Assembly: GCA_029834535.1 (NCBI GenBank)
Contig: JAQMWT010000234.1
Span: 1 to 23,533 of the forward strand
Source: Chrysophaeum taylorii
Taxonomy: Eukaryota; Sar; Pelagophyceae; Pelagomonadales; Pelagomonadaceae
Direction: 5' to 3'
Length of the DNA stretch: 23,533 nucleotides
Position numbers and translations under genes: made by a program. The number at the start of each line of letters is the position of its first letter. Position 1 is the stretch's first letter. The notes under the pieces are model-generated. The model was not told where the DNA came from. It made no database searches and was given only the letters and a program-made list of their open reading frames with translations. Below, one piece after another: positions 19,171-23,533 of this stretch.

Positions 19171-19660
19171 GGACGTCCGCTATCTACGTCTAGACCATCG
19201 GCCACCGTCGGCCACACGGATAAATCTCCGTCGTGCTCCTTCGAAACCCACGCCCTGTCAACTCCAACGGTGCGCGCTCCATTCTCCACCGCCTCATCCC
19301 TGTCTACCTCCTCCAACTCGCACCATGGATATTAATAAAAGACTACTACACCCTTTATTCCCAAGGCCTAAAACTCCCCAATGGGGAGTCCGCCTCCTCC
19401 ACCCCGAGCCTGTTGTCTCCTCCCACAGGATCCCACGGCAAAGAAAGAGAATAAAACGGGCGTGTGGTCGGCGGCCACGTCCACCGCGTCGCGGCACGCA
19501 AAGCCGAAAATAACACACGCATAAGCCTTACCGCAGAAGCCAGACGCTCTACCATAAACCCTCATAACGGATCTCAACATGTTCAAGAACCGAAAATGAC
19601 GAAAAAACCGTTGCCACGGCGTGCGACGGCGTTTTGGTCGGCACCCGCGTCCGTGCGCGC
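19171..19660 (+). repeat. AT-richer conserved block, unit 5 copy
   Basis: Nearly identical to the unit 4 copy; one visible change is AAGGCCTAAAACTCC. Confidence 0.7.
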
Positions 19661-19668
19661 CAGCAGAG

Positions 19669-19773
19669 GCCCGGGGGCCTTGGGGGGCCGTGGGGGTCCG
19701 GGGTGTCCCCGGCGGGGGTTTGGGGGGCAGAGCCCCCCAATTCCCGGGGGGTTCGGGGGGCTTGCCCCCCGAG
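19669..19773. repeat. G-rich hairpin tail, unit 5
   Basis: Dyads as in unit 3, with slipped G-run lengths. Confidence 0.8.
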
Positions 19774-19775
19774 AA

Positions 19776-19809
19776 AAAGCCCGGAAAAAACCCGACTTGG
19801 CTTTACTAG
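19776..19809 (+). other. 3'-terminal hairpin and CTAG end, unit 5
   Basis: AAAGCC (19776-19781) with GGCTTT (19799-19804): six Watson-Crick pairs, with both sides changed relative to unit 3. Confidence 0.55.
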
Positions 19810-20007
19810 TCCACAATAATTAATTGGGAAATGTCAGTCAGTGTGTCCCGACACATTAACGGAACTCTACTTTCTGTTCAAATGCCTATGTATGCTCGAA
19901 ACGGGCCGACAAAATCTGCGTTTTGTGAAGCCGATTTATTTCAAAACGCTTCACCGCGCGACCTACTTTCTGTTCTTTTGGTAATGTATGCGCCAAAAGC
20001 GCTGCTC

Positions 20008-20129
20008 TTTATAAAATGTTTTCTTCTTGGAGTGCCGGAGAGTGTTTTTGTGTTCTGGGGGAGAGACCGGACGAACTTTGAGCGAGAATCTGGGGAGGGT
20101 GCGCTACGTACGTCTCGGAGTTCGGATCC
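20008..20129 (+). promoter_or_regulatory. unit 6 head: TATA-like box and B-box-like motif
   Basis: TTTATAAAA at 20008-20016 and GAGTTCGGATCC at 20118-20129. Small insertions relative to unit 5 (for example CTCGGAG for CTCGAG). Confidence 0.35.
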
Positions 20130-20639
20130 TGTTGGTCGTAAAAAATTGGAAAATAATTCGAAGAAAAAAAACCCTTATTTCGCACTTTTCGTTATTTTAC
20201 CCTTTTTTCTTTTCTTTGGCTATTTTGCTATACAAACCCTCCTCGCCGATCTTTTTTGAAGTAAAAAATTTGTCGCGTGCGACGGCGATGGAGCCTTCGC
20301 CCGGCAAACGGGACGACGCGCTCGAGCCGGGACGCTACGCGAGCCTCGACGCCGGCATCGCATGCCGGCGTTTTACGTTCGGGGTTCTTTCGGGGTTCTG
20401 GCGCGCGCAAAAATGCGACGCGATTTCGCCTTTTTTGCGCGCGAACTCTTCGGTACGCGCGCGATGCTGCCGGCGTCTTCGTCGCCGCTGCGACCGGCCA
20501 CCGAAATCGACAACGGCTTGCCGCGCTCGCGTCTGCGGTCAAAGCCCGCTTCCACGGCTACGACTCGATCTTCCGACGGGCCGTCCTCGAGAACGCGCGA
20601 GACCGAACGAGACTCGACCGTCGACTCGGTGGATCGAAC

Positions 20640-21760
20640 ATCGTTTCACCTTCGATACGATGCGTGCCGCCGGCTTCGTCGCCGCTGCGAGCGGCCATCG
20701 ACGTCGCGACCGCGGTATCGGACTCGCCCGCGGGTTGACGTCCAGTCGACAAACCCGAAAAAAAACTCGGCGGCTCGCTCGACGGGCGGCGCTCCGCGCC
20801 GCCGGGCCCGGCGCTTCGATACGATGCGTGCCGGCGTCTTCGTCGCCGCTGCCAGCGGCCACCGCCGTCGCGACCGCGGCCTCGGACTCTCCCCCGCTAC
20901 GGATCGAAGACCACGAAAAACGCGACGACCGCGACGAGCGTGCCGCGCGCGCGCGCGCCGACGACCCGGCCGCGCGCCCGCGCGCGCCCACGACGACCGC
21001 CCGTGGCCGCGCTCTGACCATCGCCGACGGAGAAGAAGAAGACGAAGACCGCCTCGACGCCGGCATGGCATGCCGGAATTTTTCGTTCGATGTTCTTTGC
21101 GGTCAAAGCCCGCTTCCACGGCTACGACTCGCTCTTCCGACGGGCCGTCCTCGAGAACGCGCGCGACCGAACGAGACTCGACCGTCGACTCGGTGGATCG
21201 ACCACCGTTTAACCTCCGTTACGATGCGTGCCGGCGGCTTCGTCGCCGCGAGCGGCCACCGCCGTCGCGACCGCGGACTCGGACTCGCCCGCGGGTTGAC
21301 GTCCAGTCGACCAACCCGAAAAAAAACTCGGCGGCTCGCTCGACGGGCGGCGCACCGCGCCGCCGGGCAGCGCACCGCGCCGCCGGGCAGCGCTTCGATA
21401 CGATGCGTGTCGGCGTCTTCGTCGCCGCCGTCGCGACCGCGGGTTGACGTCCAGTCGACCAACCCGAAATAAAAACTCGACGGCGCGTCGAGCTCGACGC
21501 GTGCGCCAGCGCTTCGATACGATGCGTGCCGGCGTCTTCGTCGCCGCTGCGAGCGGCCACCGCCGTCGCGGACTCGGACTCGGACTCGCCCGCGGACTCG
21601 GACTCGCCCGCGGTGTCCAGTCGACCAACCCGAATAAAAACTCCGCGGCGCGGCGCGCGCCGGCGCTCGACGCGTCTGCCAGCGCTTCGATACGATGCGT
21701 GCCGCGTTCGTCGCCGCTTCGATACGATGCGTGCCGGCGTCTTCATCGCCGCTGCGAGCG
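20640..21760. repeat. GC-rich block expansion in unit 6
   Basis: TTCGATACGATGCGTGCCG or a close variant recurs near 20653, 20815, 21394, 21512, 21687 and 21719, with a related CGTTACGATGCGTGCCGG at about 21218. Each is followed by a GTCTTCGTCGCCG-type stretch. Several copies are followed by GGGTTGACGTCCAGTCGAC and AACCCGAA plus an A-run. Shorter tandem duplications are nested within it (near 21351-21390 and 21570-21612). Other units have one to three such blocks; unit 3 has none. Confidence 0.8.
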
Positions 21761-22349
21761 GCCACCGCCTTCGCGACCGCGGCCTCGGACTCTACGAGCG
21801 CGCCGCGCGCCCGCGCGCCGACGACCGGCCGCGCGCCCGCGCGCGTCCACCACGACCGCCCGTGGCCATCGGCCATCGCCCACGGAGACGAAGACCTCCC
21901 CGCTCGCGTCTACGGCGAAGCCCGCTTCCGCGGCCACGCCTCGCTCTTCCCGCTGCGGCCGTCCTCGCCGCGAGAACCTCTGGACCGTCGACCGCGACGG
22001 CGCGTCCGCTATCTATGGATTATGCGCGACGCCCTCCTTCTCACTACGCCCGCCGCCACCCGGCGCCTATTGTCTATAATGAAATACTCCATTAAACAAA
22101 AGCGGCCATCCGCCTCTCATATAGTCCATCTCATAGTCCATCCGCAAAAAAACGCAAAGCCGAAAATAACGAGGCATAACGCTAACCCCACAGAAGCGCT
22201 TCGCGCAACGGAAAGGAAGGAAAAGGGTACCCACCCTAAACCCAAGAACGAAAAAATGCGCAGAAAATCTCAAGACCGAAAAGACCAGAATTTCCCACGG
22301 CGTCGCGACTTCTTTTTTCGTCGGCTCCCAAGACGCGGCGGCCGTCGAG

Positions 22350-22439
22350 CCGGGGGGGGTCCGGGGGTGTCCCCCGGCGGGGGGTTTGGGGGGCAGAGCC
22401 CCCCAATTCCCGGGGGGTTTGGGGGGCTTGCCCCCCGAG
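22350..22439. repeat. G-rich hairpin tail, unit 6
   Basis: Same dyads, with GGTTTGGGGGGCTTG in place of GGTTCGGGGGGCTTG. Confidence 0.8.
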
Positions 22440-22443
22440 AAAA

Positions 22444-22475
22444 AAGGCCGAAAAAACCCGACTTGGCCTTACTAG
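22444..22475 (+). other. 3'-terminal hairpin and CTAG end, unit 6
   Basis: AAGGCC (22444-22449) with GGCCTT (22465-22470) across 15 nt. Confidence 0.55.
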
Positions 22476-22676
22476 TCCACAAGAATTAATTGGGGGGAAT
22501 TTCAGTCAGTGTGTCCCGTCACCCACCTAACGAACTCTACTTTCTGTTCAAAGCCCTATGTATGCTCGAAACGGGCCGACAAATCTGCTTTTGTAAGCCA
22601 ACTTGTAAGTTCAAAACTTCACCCGCTCGAGCCTACTTTCTGGTTCTTTGCTAAATGTATGAGCCAAAGCATTTGC

Positions 22677-22806
22677 TATTTATAAAAAATGTTTTCTTCT
22701 TGCCATCTGCGGCGAGAGCCTTGTATCATGTGTATCGGAGAAAGCGAAGAAGTTTGAGCGAGAATCTGGGGTTGTTGCCGTACGTTACGTCTCGAGTTTC
22801 GGATCC
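22677..22806 (+). promoter_or_regulatory. unit 7 head: TATA-like box and B-box-like motif
   Basis: TATTTATAAAAAA at 22677-22689. The B-box position carries an extra T (GAGTTTCGGATCC, 22794-22806), so this copy is decaying. Confidence 0.3.
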
Positions 22807-22849
22807 TGTGGTCGATTTGTATGCGAGGAAAAGGGAGGAACAGTAGTAG

Positions 22850-22955
22850 TCAAGCCTTGGCGGAGCGTCGGTGAAAGACGATTTTCGTTTTACGTGTGCG
22901 CCCCAGGTCCCCTGGATCGGGAGTTCGAATTCCCGTGAGTATGAATGGACGCTGG
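22850..22955 (+). repeat. tRNA-like stretch in unit 7
   Basis: TTGGCGGAGCGTCGGTGAAAG is the best A-box/D-arm match in the window, and GGGAGTTCGAATTCCC carries the T-loop B box with paired flanks. GTGCGCCCCAGGTCCCCTGG lies between. A cloverleaf acceptor stem is still not evident. Confidence 0.45.
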
Positions 22956-22993
22956 TTTTCGTAAAAATCGCAGAGTATTTCGAAGTAAGAAAA

Positions 22994-23157
22994 CTGCCGT
23001 ACGTCTTCGCCCTAAGAAACCATACCCCGTCCCACCGCGCGAACGTTCCGGCTGTCAACCGGCACGCCCGGGAGGCGAAATAGGTGTGCCACCTACGCCG
23101 GGAGGGCGGATGGCCCCTCGCAAGGCTCAGGATTCGTGAGGCACCGTCCTCCATCGC
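22994..23157 (-). mobile_element. 164-bp relative of the insertion in the gypsy integrase
   Basis: Aligns with the right half of the 8333-8696 insertion: shared CTGCCGT, CATACC, CCGCGC, TTCCGG, CAACCGG/TAACCGG, GCCCGGGAGGCGA and the ending CACCGTCCTCCATCGC (GCCGTCCTCCATCGC in the other). It interrupts the post-head sequence of unit 7. It is flanked by two copies of a roughly 30-bp unit sequence (TAAAAATCG-AGAGTATTTCG, 22962-22993 and 23188-23216). The left half of the longer copy is missing here. Confidence 0.6.
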
Positions 23158-23533
23158 CCGCAGTCAGCGTCATGGTAGGTTGTAGTGTAAAAATCGAGAG
23201 TATTTCGAAAAGAAAACCCTTTTTCGGCCGATCTTTTTTTGAAGTAGGTTGTCGCGTGCGACGGCGATGGAGCCTTCGCCCGGCAAACGGGACGACGCGC
23301 TTCGAGCCAGGGAACGCTACGCGAGCCTCGACGACCGGCATCGCATGCCGGCGTTTTCTTCGGGGTTCTTTCGGGTTCTGGCGCGGCGCAAAATGCGACG
23401 CGATTTCGCCTTTATTCCGCGCGAACAATCTTCGGTACGCGCGCTGCGTGCGGGGGATTCGGGCCGCCGTCTTCGGTTCGTCGGCCCGCGGAGACCGGCC
23501 ACCGGAAAATTCGAGAAAGGGCTTGCCGCGGTT

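Larger units (their letters stand above)
17738..19809 (+). mobile_element. array unit 5 (2072 bp)
   Basis: Has the full set of blocks. A 32-bp segment is tandemly duplicated at 18414-18445 and 18446-18477. The block around 17101-17570 in unit 4 recurs here at 19202-19670 with very few differences, indicating recent duplication or gene conversion between neighbours. Confidence 0.7.
19810..22475 (+). mobile_element. array unit 6 (2666 bp, internally expanded)
   Basis: The longest unit. Its interior is enlarged by repeated copies of a 120-160 bp GC-rich block (20640-21760). The AT-richer block seen in units 1, 3, 4 and 5 is replaced by a different, related-looking stretch (22010-22300) that keeps only CGCAAAGCCGAAAATAAC. 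The G-rich tail is present. Confidence 0.7.
11014..23533 (+). mobile_element. head-to-tail array of seven Helitron-like units
   Basis: Seven related units start at 11014, 12769, 13908, 16048, 17738, 19810 and 22476. Each starts TCC followed by A/T, then CAATAATTAA (CAAGAATTAA in the last); each of the six complete ones ends CTAG, giving the junction CTAG|TCC. The first unit is preceded by A (11013), as in the A|T insertion preference of Helitrons. Heads and tails are conserved while interiors vary in length and order, as in non-autonomous Helitrons that pick up sequence. No unit encodes Rep/helicase. A tandem satellite with no transposition activity would also fit, so the Helitron identity is an inference from the ends. 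Confidence 0.55.
22476..23533 (+). mobile_element. array unit 7 (partial, cut by window edge)
   Basis: Starts TCCACAAGAATTAATTGG, the most diverged start. It has a head like that of unit 4, a tRNA-like stretch, a nested 164-bp element between duplicated flanks, then the ATG-containing interior block with many small indels. The right end is outside the window. Confidence 0.65.

Noticed and set aside
20027..21472. 481-residue open frame in unit 6
   Set aside because: It runs through the repeat expansion, competing frames are equally open, and no domain was recognised.
11014..23533. Ribosomal DNA repeat or CRISPR array
   Set aside because: No rRNA-like sequence was recognised, units are over 1 kb and differ in length, and there is no short repeat-spacer pattern.

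Overview
This is a piece of eukaryotic nuclear DNA made almost entirely of transposable elements and their debris. No intact host gene, rRNA gene or canonical tRNA gene was recognised. The evidence for a eukaryote is a decayed Ty1/copia pol, a 5'-truncated Ty3/gypsy pol, a broken Helitron/PIF1-type helicase, and a short non-LTR-like insertion. The species cannot be named from the sequence; an alga, protist or fungus is the most that can be suggested.

Layout. (1) 1-3695: copia pol on the plus strand, running integrase, reverse transcriptase, RNase H, and broken by frameshifts. (2) 3696-6312: no recognisable gene. Weak reading frames (one stretch coiled-coil-like) lie before a purine tract followed by TG at 5531-5538 that could start the copia 3' LTR. 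The rest is AT-richer with a strong hairpin at 6235-6267. (3) 6313-9883: gypsy pol lacking gag, protease and the front of the RT. RT-RNase H, the front of integrase and the back of integrase lie in three different frames, and a 364-bp element with a 7-bp target duplication sits inside the integrase. A polypurine tract and LTR-like start follow at 9876-9884. (4) 10248-10352: degenerate 20-bp tandem repeats. (5) about 10380-10960, minus strand: frameshifted Helitron-type helicase C-terminus.

(6) 11014-23533: the main feature of the window, a head-to-tail array of seven related units (six complete: 1755, 1139, 2140, 1690, 2072 and 2666 bp; the seventh runs off the window). Every internal junction reads CTAG|TCC. 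The first unit begins TCC after an A. The last bases before each CTAG can form a short hairpin whose stem changes in a compensatory way between units. TC at the 5' end, CTAG at the 3' end with a terminal hairpin, a preceding A and head-to-tail concatenation are what rolling-circle (Helitron) transposons show, so I interpret the array as tandem, mostly non-autonomous Helitron-like elements. A long subtelomeric-type satellite is the main alternative.

Each unit has a conserved head of about 330 bp (two copies of TACTTTCTGTTC, a TATA-like box, and tRNA-type A-box/B-box-like motifs), a GC-rich interior of variable length built from reused blocks, usually an AT-richer conserved block, and a G-rich hairpin tail. 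The interiors are open in many frames on both strands, which is what stop-poor GC-rich DNA does, and I do not call them genes. Nothing here forms a cooperating pathway; the regions are linked by transposition history.
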